Origin: Gillisella terrae
GTDB lineage: Bacteria; Pseudomonadota; Alphaproteobacteria; Rhizobiales; Rhizobiaceae
Assembly (NCBI RefSeq): GCF_004801395.1
Contig: NZ_SSOA01000009.1
Coordinates: 62,001 to 126,000, forward strand
Length of the DNA stretch: 64,000 nt
Direction of reading: 5' to 3'
The notes under the pieces were generated by a model. That model saw only the letters and a list, made by a program, of their open reading frames with translations, did not search any database and had not been told where the DNA came from. The translations under genes were made by a program, and so were the position numbers. This document shows, in pieces, positions 1 to 8,724 of this stretch (its first letter is position 1; the number at the start of each line of letters is the position of its first letter).

Positions 1-842
1 CCGGCTTTGGCAAAGGCCTCGCAAATCGCAATGGCCTCGCGGTCCATAAACTCGATCGCCACCGGCACAATGCCCGCACCAATGATGTCGGCCACGCAAT
101 TGCCAGCCGATTCGGCACTGTCAAAGCCAAACAGCACCGGCCTTGCGCCTTCCGGCTTGGCCAGCAGCCGCACGGTCGCTTCCGTGACAATGCCCAACTG
201 TCCTTCAGAACCACAAATCAGGCCCAAAAGATCATAGCCTGCGCTGTCCAGCGCCTTGCCGCCCAGCTCGATCACGGTGCCATCCACCAGCACCATTTTC
301 ACACCCAGCAGATTGTTGGTGGTCACACCATATTTCAGACAGTGTGCGCCGCCGGAATTCATGCCGATATTGCCGCCGATGGTGCAGGCCAGTTGCGAAC
401 TGGGATCGGGTGCGTAGAAAAAACCCTCATGGCCCACCGCATCCGAAATTGACAGATTGGTTACACCCGCCTGCACGGTGGCGGTACGGTTCATGAAATC
501 AATGTCGAGTATTCTGGTCATGGCGGAAAGCCCCAGAATAACTGCATCTTCCTGACCAATGGCACCACCCGAGAGCGAGGTTCCCGCCCCACGCGGCACC
601 ACCGGAATTTTATAGCGATGGCAATATTTCATCACGGCGGCCACTTGCGCTGTGGTTTCCGGCAAGGCGACGCAGAGCGGCATACGGCGATAGGCCACAA
701 ATCCATCGGTCTCAAAGGGCACCAATTGGGTTTTGCGATGAATCAGCCGCTCTTTTGGCAAGAGATCAGCCAAATCCGCGATGATGTGATCGCGCCGATC
801 CAGAACCTTCTGATCGGGTGCCAGAAATGCAATGGCCTCCAT
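1..842 (-). CDS. glcD: GlcD-like FAD-linked glycolate/lactate oxidase subunit, 3' end outside window
   Basis: This frame runs leftward from an ATG at 842 and is still open at base 1, so only about the first 280 residues are present. The visible part is a PCMH-type FAD-binding domain. PRGAGTSLSGGA near residue 85 and TIGGNIGMNSGGAH near 155 are the flavin-binding loops, and GLICGSEGQLGIVTEATVRL near 215 is typical of the GlcD/D-lactate dehydrogenase family. These enzymes oxidise 2-hydroxy acids such as glycolate to the 2-oxo acid and pass electrons to the respiratory chain, usually with GlcE and GlcF, which would lie to the left. A strong ribosome site (GGAGGAG) about 7 bases upstream fixes the start. 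The gene diverges from a LysR gene at 976, its probable regulator. D-lactate dehydrogenase is the main alternative. Confidence 0.85.
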   Translation of the reverse strand, partial: MEAIAFLAPDQKVLDRRDHIIADLADLLPKERLIHRKTQLVPFETDGFVAYRRMPLCVALPETTAQVAAVMKYCHRYKIPVVPRGAGTSLSGGAIGQEDAVILGLSAMTRILDIDFMNRTATVQAGVTNLSISDAVGHEGFFYAPDPSSQLACTIGGNIGMNSGGAHCLKYGVTTNNLLGVKMVLVDGTVIELGGKALDSAGYDLLGLICGSEGQLGIVTEATVRLLAKPEGARPVLFGFDSAESAGNCVADIIGAGIVPVAIEFMDREAIAICEAFAKA

Positions 843-975
843 CCTGTCGCTCCTCCGCCTGTATTCGCTGACAGTTTCCCGCCAATAGCAACTGGTATCA
901 GCGCGAGACAGGTGCCTGCAAGCGCTGTTTTGTGCTAATAATTTATGACTGAATGGACAAAAGTGGACATGATTT

Positions 976-1872
976 ATGACAAACCTTGGTGATCTTGATG
1001 TTTTCAGCCGGGTCATTGCGCTGGGCAGCATGTCGCTGGCGGCAAGAGAGATGGGGCTTTCGCCAGCCGTGGTCTCCAAACGCATCAAGCGGCTGGAAGA
1101 GCGGCTGGGCACAAGGCTGCTCCAGCGCACCACCCGGCAGATTTCGCTGACAGAAGCGGGCCAAGGCTATTATGAACGGGTGATCGGCGTGTTGGCCGGG
1201 CTGGAAGAGGCAGAAGCCTTTGCCGCTGGCCGCGCATCGCAGGTGACTGGCAGTTTGAAAATATCCGCTCCCACCTCCTTTGGCCGTATGCATATTGCGC
1301 CGCATCTCAAACCCTTCATGCAGGCTCATCCGCAATTGTCATTGCAATTGATGCTCAGCGACGAGTTTACCGATATTGTCGGCGGTGGCTATGACATGGC
1401 CATCCGCATCAATGATCCCACGGATTCGTCACTGGTGGCCAAAAAACTGGCAACGGTGCGCCGGGTGCTTTGCGCCAGCCCCGATTATCTCACTGAGCAT
1501 GGCACGCCGCACACGCTCGACGACCTCAAGCATCACCATTGCGTCCCGGCCCATAATAACGAGAGCTGGCGGTTAGTCGGGCCCCAAGGCCCCATCAACT
1601 ACAGGCCGGATGGCATGCTGATCACCAATTCATCCGAAGTCATTCGCGAAGCCGTTCTGGCAGGGCTCGGCATTGCCCTTCGCTCAACTTGGGATGTGGG
1701 TGCCGAATTGAAAAACGGGCGCTTGATCCAGGTTCTGCCCGCCTATGAAGGCTCGCGCCATCTGTCCTTGTCTGCCGTCTATCCCAGCCGTCAGTTTTTA
1801 CCGGCCAAAATCCGGCTTTTCATTGATTATCTCACAGCACTCTACGGGCCGGTGCCTTACTGGGAGCGGTGA
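976..1872 (+). CDS. LysR-family transcriptional regulator
   Basis: The 298-aa protein has the LysR layout: an N-terminal winged helix (residues 1-60, with SMSLAAREMGLSPAVVSKRI as the recognition region) and a periplasmic-binding-like effector domain from about residue 90. It is divergent from the glcD-like gene, with 133 bp between the two start codons, the usual arrangement for a LysR protein and its target. The effector could therefore be a 2-hydroxy acid, but this is inferred from position only. Its domain type resembles the group annotated as DsdC/GcvA/CrgA-like. Length and domain order are normal and nothing is missing. Confidence 0.9.
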   Translation: MTNLGDLDVFSRVIALGSMSLAAREMGLSPAVVSKRIKRLEERLGTRLLQRTTRQISLTEAGQGYYERVIGVLAGLEEAEAFAAGRASQVTGSLKISAPTSFGRMHIAPHLKPFMQAHPQLSLQLMLSDEFTDIVGGGYDMAIRINDPTDSSLVAKKLATVRRVLCASPDYLTEHGTPHTLDDLKHHHCVPAHNNESWRLVGPQGPINYRPDGMLITNSSEVIREAVLAGLGIALRSTWDVGAELKNGRLIQVLPAYEGSRHLSLSAVYPSRQFLPAKIRLFIDYLTALYGPVPYWER

Positions 1873-1876
1873 AAAT

Positions 1877-3286
1877 CTAGCGATATTCATGCGGCACCAG
1901 CATCCAGAACGAATATTTCTTGCCATGTCTGGTTCGCAAACCATGCATGAACTGCTCATGGCTTGGCAAAGATGCGTCATCCGAAATCCGCGATGACATC
2001 TCTTCCAACCCGGCCAGACACCGAACTGCAAATTCATAGGCCGGTGACAGGTTGCGGTTCAGGATATCGCTGATCAGTGCGCGATCAAGCACGGTGGCCG
2101 CAACTGGATAATCTTCATGCAAAGCCAAAGAGACATCTGAGAGCATTTCATGATAGCGACCATCCCATTCTTTTGCATGGTCGATAATGTATTGCGCGGC
2201 CAGATCCAGCTTTGGCCACTTCACCAAAAACAGCAAGGCTTTGTAGATATCCTTATCTGCCAGCACCAGCGCCATGGCCTTGTCCATCTCGTCGAACTCG
2301 GCAAAGTCATCCAGTTTGGAAAGATACTGCCGCAACATATCAACGTCGAAACTCTCGCAAAACGCATCCCAGCGCAGCTTTTGCGCTTCCTCGCGCCGCT
2401 TCAGCCGGTCGAGAATCTCGGTCTCCAGCAATCTGCGCTCGCGCGCACCATATTCGGGACCGGCAGCGGCGCGGATGCCGCCCACATACACCATATGCAT
2501 GCCCTTGGGCTTTCGCCTTGCCCAAACCAAAGCGTCTTCAAACTGCCCGGCCTCAAACAAAAGCTGGGCCATCTGCAAAGAGTTTTGAAACATCTCTGGC
2601 TTGAGCTCTTCAAGGGCGCTCATTCGTTTGAAGTCGCCCTGCTTTTGCGCCAGAAGCTGCAAAAGCCCAAGGGCCATTGGATAAGTTCTGTTTTTCGCTG
2701 GCACGTTTTGCAAAAATGCCTGCCAAGCCTCGGCGGCCTCAAGACTGAGCCCGCTCATCAAACGGGTGAAAAACTCATTCTGCTCGCCCAACAGATCAGC
2801 ACTGCGCATTTTTTCGATTTTAGGCACCATCGCGCTCTGCTGGGCCGGTGTCAGCTCCACAACCAGCGCCACAGCGGCATCTTCGGCCTGTTCAAAGAAT
2901 TTCTCGAGCTTGGCACTGCGATCATAAAGGCGATGCATTAGCGCCAATTGCATGGCCACCAGCCGCAACATGCGCTCGGACGCCGCAACACCATCCGCAG
3001 CTCCTAGCTCGCCACGAATGGTGCGAACCATACCACTCAATTCCACTGCCATTTCTCTGGATTTGGCAGCGGTGATGCGGGATGTCGATTTTTCAATCTG
3101 ATCCAGACGCTTGTCGAGCATGGCGCAGATTTTTTCAGAGCCGACTTCGCCCGCAATGGCGGCCTGCAACCGAATCTTCAATGGCTTGTTGGCTGCGGCT
3201 TCTTCCAGCAAAATCTCGGCCAGTTTCTCGGCACCGAGGCTGGACAGACCTTTCTTGTCAAATTTGACACTCGTCTTCTTTGCCAT
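1877..3286 (-). CDS. DUF6880-like uncharacterised protein
   Basis: A 469-aa soluble protein rich in Ala, Leu and charged residues, with no signal peptide or membrane segment. It appears almost entirely helical, with repeated helix-pair patterns across residues 200-430 that suggest a TPR/HEAT-like solenoid. The N-terminus (MAKKTSVKFDKKGLSSLGAE) and overall look match my memory of the DUF6880 family found in rhizobia; I know of no function for it. The frame is open 75 bases further upstream, but ATG 3286 is preceded by GGGAG at good spacing, so I prefer it. It converges on the LysR gene with only 4 bases between the stops. Confidence 0.75.
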   Translation of the reverse strand: MAKKTSVKFDKKGLSSLGAEKLAEILLEEAAANKPLKIRLQAAIAGEVGSEKICAMLDKRLDQIEKSTSRITAAKSREMAVELSGMVRTIRGELGAADGVAASERMLRLVAMQLALMHRLYDRSAKLEKFFEQAEDAAVALVVELTPAQQSAMVPKIEKMRSADLLGEQNEFFTRLMSGLSLEAAEAWQAFLQNVPAKNRTYPMALGLLQLLAQKQGDFKRMSALEELKPEMFQNSLQMAQLLFEAGQFEDALVWARRKPKGMHMVYVGGIRAAAGPEYGARERRLLETEILDRLKRREEAQKLRWDAFCESFDVDMLRQYLSKLDDFAEFDEMDKAMALVLADKDIYKALLFLVKWPKLDLAAQYIIDHAKEWDGRYHEMLSDVSLALHEDYPVAATVLDRALISDILNRNLSPAYEFAVRCLAGLEEMSSRISDDASLPSHEQFMHGLRTRHGKKYSFWMLVPHEYR

Positions 3287-3762
3287 CCGAGTCTCCCTTA
3301 TACAGCCCAGTTGTCTTGATAGAGCTATGAGCGAGTGCACCAACATGCCTGTTTCTGGCACTGCATTTTGCGGCTTTTAAAGCGAAAAACCGATAATGCC
3401 CAAGGAAATCAGAAAGGATGCCGCAAAAATCGGAACTGCAAGGCAAACGATCACGTAAGCGTGATGGATCAAACGACCAATTTCGGGAGAGACCCCATTT
3501 TTAACGTGAATTTTTTATAAATTGGTATATCGGATCAAAATATGCACAACCAAGGCACACTGCTTGCAGCAGGCAACGCCCGGTGTTTTCACATAGACTG
3601 CCACCATAAAATCCACGCCGAACCATGGGTTGACGTCACACAATTCAACCCGGTCAGCATTCCAACCCACGTCAAACATTGGCGTCAACAACCAAAGAAT
3701 CCGCGCGCAATTCATGCAAGGATTGGTTATATTATGATTCTTGAAAGTAGGAGATTTGTTTT
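3287..3762. other. 476-bp intergenic region without a supported gene
   Basis: This is the divergent promoter space between the DUF6880-like gene and the Nudix gene. Short frames cross it, but none has a convincing ribosome site or protein-like composition. A small perfect hairpin (ATCACG-TAAG-CGTGAT, about 3449-3464) and an AT-rich stretch at 3500-3540 are the only structures I see. No terminator is evident. Confidence 0.5.
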
Positions 3763-4272
3763 TTGGCCGTGCTCAACCGTATCTTGTCCGAATTGGAATT
3801 AATGTTCCGGCGCCCGCCGAAGCAGCAATTCGGCGCGATATGCTATCGGCCCGTCTCTGAAGGCAACGGCTCTGATATCGAGGTATTGCTGATCACCAGC
3901 CGCGATACGGGCCGTTGGGTGATTCCCAAAGGCTGGCCCATGGGCTCCAAAAAGTCCCATGCGGTGGCAGAACGCGAAGCTTATGAAGAAGCAGGCGTGA
4001 AAGGCCGAGCCGAAAAAGACAGCTTCGGTTCTTTTAGCTATGACAAAGCCATGCCCGGCGGCCTGAAAGTGCCCTGCGAAGTCAAGGTCTATCTTTTGCG
4101 CGTCCAGGAATTGCTTGAGGACTACCCGGAAAAAGGCACCCGCACGCTGGAATGGGTCAGTTGTGAGGAGGCCGCCGATCGGGTCCGTGAGCCGCAATTG
4201 AAACGTTTGTTCCATTTGCTGTCGCTTTCGCGTAAACGAGATGCAGCCAAAGCTGGCAACGTCACTCGCTAA
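3763..4272 (+). CDS. Nudix (MutT-like) hydrolase
   Basis: The 169-aa protein carries a Nudix domain over residues 25-145. The Nudix box can be read as PKGWPMGSKKSHAVAEREAY followed by EEAGV. REAYEEAGV supplies the metal-binding glutamates, while the first Glu of the GX5E consensus is Lys here, which I recall being common in this rhizobial subgroup. Nudix enzymes hydrolyse nucleoside diphosphates linked to another moiety; this subgroup is often likened to diphosphoinositol-polyphosphate or ADP-ribose hydrolases, but substrate cannot be told from sequence. The start is TTG at 3763 with GTAGGAG 8 bases upstream; no in-frame ATG precedes the domain except the one at residue 14. Confidence 0.85.
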   Translation: MAVLNRILSELELMFRRPPKQQFGAICYRPVSEGNGSDIEVLLITSRDTGRWVIPKGWPMGSKKSHAVAEREAYEEAGVKGRAEKDSFGSFSYDKAMPGGLKVPCEVKVYLLRVQELLEDYPEKGTRTLEWVSCEEAADRVREPQLKRLFHLLSLSRKRDAAKAGNVTR

Positions 4273-4484
4273 ATCGCGCCCTTTTATATTATCAACCGCG
4301 AGGCAAAAAGTGTTATCAGCCAGGGCGACACCGCTGCCCTGTCTTGCCTTGTTAGAGGGCCAATTTACAGGGCCAGCTCCGGTGCCGAATCAAATAGGCC
4401 GTGTAAATCTTCGCTGTACCGGAATTGGTTCACGAGAGTATGCGGCACATATCTTGCCTCATTTCAACGAACCGTGTCTTCAGC

Positions 4485-5990
4485 ATGAACAATCCGACCC
4501 CAAAACGCGCAGCAAAGACGCTCGATAAAGATCTGGACCGCCTGACCTTCCTGGAGCAGGCAGCTCAACAGGTGAGCCGAAAAATCGCGCCGCTTGGTGT
4601 CGCCCTCATCTTTTTGATTGTCGCGGGTATTCTCGGTCTTGGCTTTACCCAGAATCATGCGCAGGCGGGTATTGTGGTCGCAGCCTCGGCACTGGCCGCC
4701 TATATGGCCATGAACATTGGTGCCAATGACGTAACCAACAATGTCGGGGCCGCCGTGGGTGCGAGAGCCATTTCCATGGGTTGGGCTTTGGTGATGGCGG
4801 CTATCTTTGAAATCGCGGGAGCCTTTATTGCTGGCGGGCGCGTCACGGCTACAATTGCCACGGGCATCATTTCACCGTCTTTCCTGCCAGATCCTCAGAT
4901 TTTCATCGGGATCATGATGGCAGCACTCTTGGCCGCAGCTCTTTGGATCAACATTGCCACATGGCTGAATGCGCCGATTTCGACAACCCACTCGATTGTC
5001 GGAGGCGTACTTGGCGCAGCAGCGGCAGCCATTGGCTCTTCAGCCATCAATTGGCAGGTTATCATCAACATCACCCTGGGCTGGATGATCTCTCCCATTC
5101 TCGGCGCGCTGATTGCAGCCGGAATTCTCTATCTGATCTACGAGTTCATCGTCTATCGCCCCAATAAAATAGCTGCCGCAAAACGCTGGGTGCCCGTGTT
5201 GAATGGCCTGATGATGGGCTGTTTTACCTGCTATTTAAGCGTGAAAGCGGTCGGCCAAGGCTTCAGCACAGTCTCTCATTCTGCACTTCTGCTCGGAATC
5301 GCAACGGGATGCGCTGCCTGGCTCGGCAGCATACCGCTTTTGTCACGGCAAGCCGAAGGGTTGGAAAACCGCAACCAGTCCTTGCGCAAACTGTTTCGCT
5401 TGCCTTTGATCGGTTCGGCCGCCTTGCTCTCCTTTGCCCATGGTGCCAATGACGTCTCCAATGCCATTGGTCCGCTCACCGGCATTATTTACATCATTCG
5501 CCAGACCAATTTGCAAAATGCGGACTTTATCCCCTTCTGGGTGCTGGTCATTGGCGCATTTGGCATCTCGATTGGCCTTTTGTTGTTCGGTCCGCGGCTG
5601 ATCAAGCTTGTCGGCAGCAAAATCACCAAGCTGAACCCCATGCGCGCCTATTGTGTTTCCATGTCATCGGCCGTCACCGTCATCACTGCCTCCACTTTGG
5701 GCCTGCCCGTCAGCTCCACTCATATTGCCATTGGCGGGGTATTTGGCGTGGGATTTTTTCGCGAGTGGTATAACAACAATTCGCGCCGACGGATGGCGTA
5801 TTTGCAGATGAAATCCTCCGAATGGCAGGTCAAAAAACCCAAAGCCGTCAATGTTGATGAGCAAAAACGGCGTCGTCTGGTGCGCCGTTCTCATATTTTG
5901 ACCATCATGGGCGCGTGGGCCGTAACGCTGCCGGTTTCAGCCGGGCTTGCAGCCGTGGTTTACCGCGCTATGTTCGCGCTGATTGGATAA
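4485..5990 (+). CDS. PiT-family inorganic phosphate transporter
   Basis: A 501-aa inner-membrane protein with about 11 hydrophobic segments. The two PiT signature repeats are intact: NIGANDVTNNVGAAVGARA in the first half and AHGANDVSNAIGPLTG in the second, plus the paired motifs APISTTHSIVGG and LPVSSTHIAIGG. PiT proteins are low-affinity metal-phosphate:proton symporters. A positively charged loop divides the two halves. I chose ATG 4485 because it gives a normal cytoplasmic N-terminus; in-frame ATGs at 4440 and upstream would add a segment unlike the family. The Shine-Dalgarno is weak for either. No PhoU-like pit accessory gene lies next to it. Confidence 0.92.
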   Translation: MNNPTPKRAAKTLDKDLDRLTFLEQAAQQVSRKIAPLGVALIFLIVAGILGLGFTQNHAQAGIVVAASALAAYMAMNIGANDVTNNVGAAVGARAISMGWALVMAAIFEIAGAFIAGGRVTATIATGIISPSFLPDPQIFIGIMMAALLAAALWINIATWLNAPISTTHSIVGGVLGAAAAAIGSSAINWQVIINITLGWMISPILGALIAAGILYLIYEFIVYRPNKIAAAKRWVPVLNGLMMGCFTCYLSVKAVGQGFSTVSHSALLLGIATGCAAWLGSIPLLSRQAEGLENRNQSLRKLFRLPLIGSAALLSFAHGANDVSNAIGPLTGIIYIIRQTNLQNADFIPFWVLVIGAFGISIGLLLFGPRLIKLVGSKITKLNPMRAYCVSMSSAVTVITASTLGLPVSSTHIAIGGVFGVGFFREWYNNNSRRRMAYLQMKSSEWQVKKPKAVNVDEQKRRRLVRRSHILTIMGAWAVTLPVSAGLAAVVYRAMFALIG

Positions 5991-6061
5991 GAAAGGCATT
6001 GGTTGAGCGGGAAAACCGAATTTCGGCTGAATGCAAGACGACAAGAGAATGAGGCATTGCC

Positions 6062-6799
6062 ATGCGGGCAAACTATCGTATGCAGAGATTGCACGTACAT
6101 GCAGACTTGAGCCAAAACATCGCCATTGAAGCCACGCCTGAGCAGTTTAATTACCTTGCCAATGTGTTGCGCATGACGGATGGCACAAACGTGCTGTTGT
6201 TTAACGGCCGCGATGGCGAGTGGCAGGCAAGCCTTTCCTTTCCAGCCCGCAAGCGCATTCTGCTGACCCCCTTTGAGCAGGCTCGCCCGCAACCAGCCCC
6301 AAGCGATCTTGTGTTTCTCTTTGCTCCACTCAAAGTCGGGCGCATGGATTATCTGGTACAAAAGGCGGTTGAAATGGGTGCAGGCATCTTGCAACCCGTG
6401 ATGACCCAGCATGTCCAGGGCAAGATCGGCAGCTTGGAGCGCCTGCAAGCCAATGCGCTGGAAGCGGCAGAACAATGCGGCATTCTGGCACTGCCGGAGG
6501 TTCGAGCCCCCGCAAAGCTTAAAGACCTGCTGGAGCGTTGGTCACCAGAGCGGCGCATTATTTTTTGCGATGAAGACAGCGCGACCAATAATCCGATGAC
6601 GATCTTGCAGGCGATCGCAGAAAAACAATTGGCTCTGCTGGTCGGCCCCGAGGGCGGGTTTTCAGACGAAGAGCGCGCTCTTCTGCGCTCGCTTGCTTTT
6701 GTCACCGCTATTCCGCTTGGACCACGCATTTTGCGCGCCGATACGGCAGCCGTTGCGGCGCTTGCCGTTGTGCAGGCTTCAGTAGGCGACTGGAAATAA
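6062..6799 (+). CDS. rsmE: 16S rRNA (uracil1498-N3)-methyltransferase RsmE
   Basis: The 245-aa protein has an N-terminal PUA-like domain (residues 1-75) and a C-terminal SPOUT methyltransferase domain. The knot that binds S-adenosylmethionine is visible as [13 protein letters not shown] near 195 and [16 protein letters not shown] near 220. It methylates N3 of U1498 in 16S rRNA of the 30S subunit. The usual motif [18 protein letters not shown] is present near residue 95. rsmE immediately before gshA is a common rhizobial gene order, which supports both calls. The start at 6062 lies 11 bases after a short GAGAATGAGG purine stretch. Confidence 0.95.
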   Translation: MRANYRMQRLHVHADLSQNIAIEATPEQFNYLANVLRMTDGTNVLLFNGRDGEWQASLSFPARKRILLTPFEQARPQPAPSDLVFLFAPLKVGRMDYLVQKAVEMGAGILQPVMTQHVQGKIGSLERLQANALEAAEQCGILALPEVRAPAKLKDLLERWSPERRIIFCDEDSATNNPMTILQAIAEKQLALLVGPEGGFSDEERALLRSLAFVTAIPLGPRILRADTAAVAALAVVQASVGDWK

Positions 6800-6907
6800 G
6801 GGCGATACAACACATAGACCTTTGTTCAATAAAACTGAACGCCAAAATCGCAAAATTTGCTTGCGCAACAGCGGGATTACGCCCTATCACCCAGACCGGA
6901 TTGCCGT

Positions 6908-7013
6908 ATCTAGAGTTTGTCAGGGAAAAGTGGAAACCGGTTTTCCCGAAAAGACAAACGAAACAAAGAAGTTTAGAGCCTGTCTGGTTCAATCTGAACC
7001 TGACAGGCTCTAA
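6908..7013. repeat. RIME-like intergenic mosaic element with two large palindromes
   Basis: About 106 bases between rsmE and gshA contain two dyads. The first (about 6914-6959) has outer arms GTTTGTC/GACAAAC around GGGAAAA/TTTTCCC and a core GTGGAAACCGG, a hallmark of rhizobial intergenic repeats. The second (6973-7013) has 19-base arms, TTAGAGCCTGTCTGGTTCA and its complement, with one mismatch and a 3-base loop. Length and two-palindrome layout match RIME, the Rhizobium-specific intergenic mosaic element of about 108 bp. It would be transcribed as the gshA leader if a promoter lies upstream, and may act as a terminator or mRNA stabiliser. Confidence 0.65.
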
Positions 7014-7114
7014 TACGTTGCAAAACACAAAACCCGCTGCATGCGACCCTGTGAGCCACCACAGATCGCCGCAATTGCGCAGTGAACCGAAATGGACAAA
7101 ATAAGGTCGTCTCC

Positions 7115-8488
7115 ATGGCCCGTGATACCACTGATGACACACCTTTGACCTCTGTTGGGGAACTGACTGATTATATGGCGCAGGGTGCAAAGCCAAAATC
7201 GGCATTTCGCTTGGGCACCGAGCATGAAAAATTCGGGTTTTTCATGGCCGATCACAGCCCGGTTCCCTATTTCGGTGAGGCCAGCATCCATGCGCTTTTG
7301 ACCGGCATGCAGGAAAAGCTTGGCTGGGAACCGATCATGGATGGCCCGCACATCATTGGTCTTGCAGGCGGGCGCGGTGAAGGGGCGATTTCCATCGAGC
7401 CGGGTGGCCAGTTTGAGCTTTCCGGGGCTGCCCTCGAAACCCTGCACGAGACCGAGGCCGAGACCGCGCACCATCTCAAGGTTTTGCACGACATTGCCGA
7501 ACCGATGGGCATCCGTTTTCTTGGCATGGGCGGCAGCCCGCTGTGGAGCCTTGCGCAGACCCCGAAAATGCCGAAATCCCGCTATGAGATCATGACCCGC
7601 TACATGCCGAAAGTTGGCAGATTCGGGCTCGACATGATGTATCGCAGCTCAACCATTCAGGTTAACCTCGACTTCTCCTCTGAAGACGATATGCGCACGA
7701 AAATGTGCGTTTCCACCAAGCTGCAATCGATCGCCACCGCGCTGTTTGCCGCATCGCCCTTTACCGAGGGCAGGCCAAATGGCATGCAATCCTGGCGCGG
7801 CGAGATCTGGCGCGATACCGACAATGCCCGTGCCGGGCTTTTGCCATTTGTGTTCCAGCCTGATTTCAGCTTTACCGATTACGCAAATTGGGCGCTGGAT
7901 GTGCCGATGTATTTCGTGGTGCGCGATGGCCGTTATCACGACTGTACCCATATCACCTTCCGCCAATTCATGAATGGCGCGCTCAAGGGTGAAATTGCCC
8001 AATGGCAGCCCACATTGGGCGATTGGACCAATCACCTCGGCACACTCTTCCCCGATGTGCGCTTGAAGCGCTTTTTGGAAATGCGCGGTGCTGACTGTGG
8101 CCCCAAAAGCCATATCACTGCACTGTCAGCCTTCTGGGTTGGTTTGCTCTATGATGAGCAAACGCTGGCGGCCACAGATGCATTGACCGCGGACTGGGAT
8201 CTGAGTGATGTGACGGCTTTGCGCGATGCCGTTCCTTCAGAAGGGTTGAGCGCGAAAATCAAGGGCCACACCGCCTTGGATATCGTGCGGGAGGCCTTGA
8301 AGATTTCGAGGGCCGGCCTGAAGGCGCGCGCGCGCCTGAATGCGGCAGGGCAGGACGAATCGCTCTATCTCGATCCGCTCGATACCATTGCTCAGACCGG
8401 TCGCACCGTTGCGCAAGCCATGCTGGAAAGCTACGCGCATCAATGGAACAAATCGGTCGATCCGATCTTTTCCGCCTACCAATATTGA
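7115..8488 (+). CDS. gshA: Glutamate-cysteine ligase, class II (plant/alphaproteobacterial type)
   Basis: The 457-aa protein is a GCS2-family ligase joining glutamate and cysteine with ATP, the first step of glutathione synthesis, in the cytosol. Family motifs include RLGTEHEKFGF near residue 35, GAISIEPGGQFELSGA near 95 and MYRSSTIQVNLDFSSE near 180, which contribute ATP, metal and glutamate binding. Length is normal for alphaproteobacteria (about 457). The frame opens at a GTG at 7082, but ATG 7115 has AAGG at reasonable spacing and gives the family N-terminus (MARDTTDDTPL). It lies downstream of rsmE and the RIME-like element and ends before a pair of competing hairpins. Confidence 0.95.
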   Translation: MARDTTDDTPLTSVGELTDYMAQGAKPKSAFRLGTEHEKFGFFMADHSPVPYFGEASIHALLTGMQEKLGWEPIMDGPHIIGLAGGRGEGAISIEPGGQFELSGAALETLHETEAETAHHLKVLHDIAEPMGIRFLGMGGSPLWSLAQTPKMPKSRYEIMTRYMPKVGRFGLDMMYRSSTIQVNLDFSSEDDMRTKMCVSTKLQSIATALFAASPFTEGRPNGMQSWRGEIWRDTDNARAGLLPFVFQPDFSFTDYANWALDVPMYFVVRDGRYHDCTHITFRQFMNGALKGEIAQWQPTLGDWTNHLGTLFPDVRLKRFLEMRGADCGPKSHITALSAFWVGLLYDEQTLAATDALTADWDLSDVTALRDAVPSEGLSAKIKGHTALDIVREALKISRAGLKARARLNAAGQDESLYLDPLDTIAQTGRTVAQAMLESYAHQWNKSVDPIFSAYQY

Positions 8489-8535
8489 TCACACGCTGCG
8501 GTTTTGCCGGACACCTCATCAATATTTATAAGAAA

Positions 8536-8585
8536 CGCCTGCGATAACGGGAAAAAGCCATTTGCAGGCGCATTTTTCCCGTTAT
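8536..8585 (+). terminator. Two mutually exclusive hairpins after gshA (terminator or switch)
   Basis: Two perfect stems interleave here. Stem 1 pairs CGCCTGC (8536-8542) with GCAGGCG (8564-8570) and is followed by CATTTTTCCC, which looks like an intrinsic terminator. Stem 2 pairs ATAACGGGAAAAA (8544-8556) with TTTTTCCCGTTAT (8573-8585), 13 perfect pairs whose 3' arm uses the T run of stem 1. The order is that of a pseudoknot, but the 1-base first loop cannot span a 13-bp helix, so the two folds probably compete. The likely role is termination of gshA; a switch before the DUF937 gene is possible. Confidence 0.6.
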
Positions 8586-8724
8586 ACTGTTGGATAGTAA
8601 CGCCATTCGTCTGATGTAACAGGCTTTGGCGGCTATAAAATTGTCGCTTTATGCATCATCCACCTCAGGCTGCTATCGCTTTCAGGTGTTGTGTGGAAAG
8701 CCTGCGCGAGGGGAACGAAAGCCG

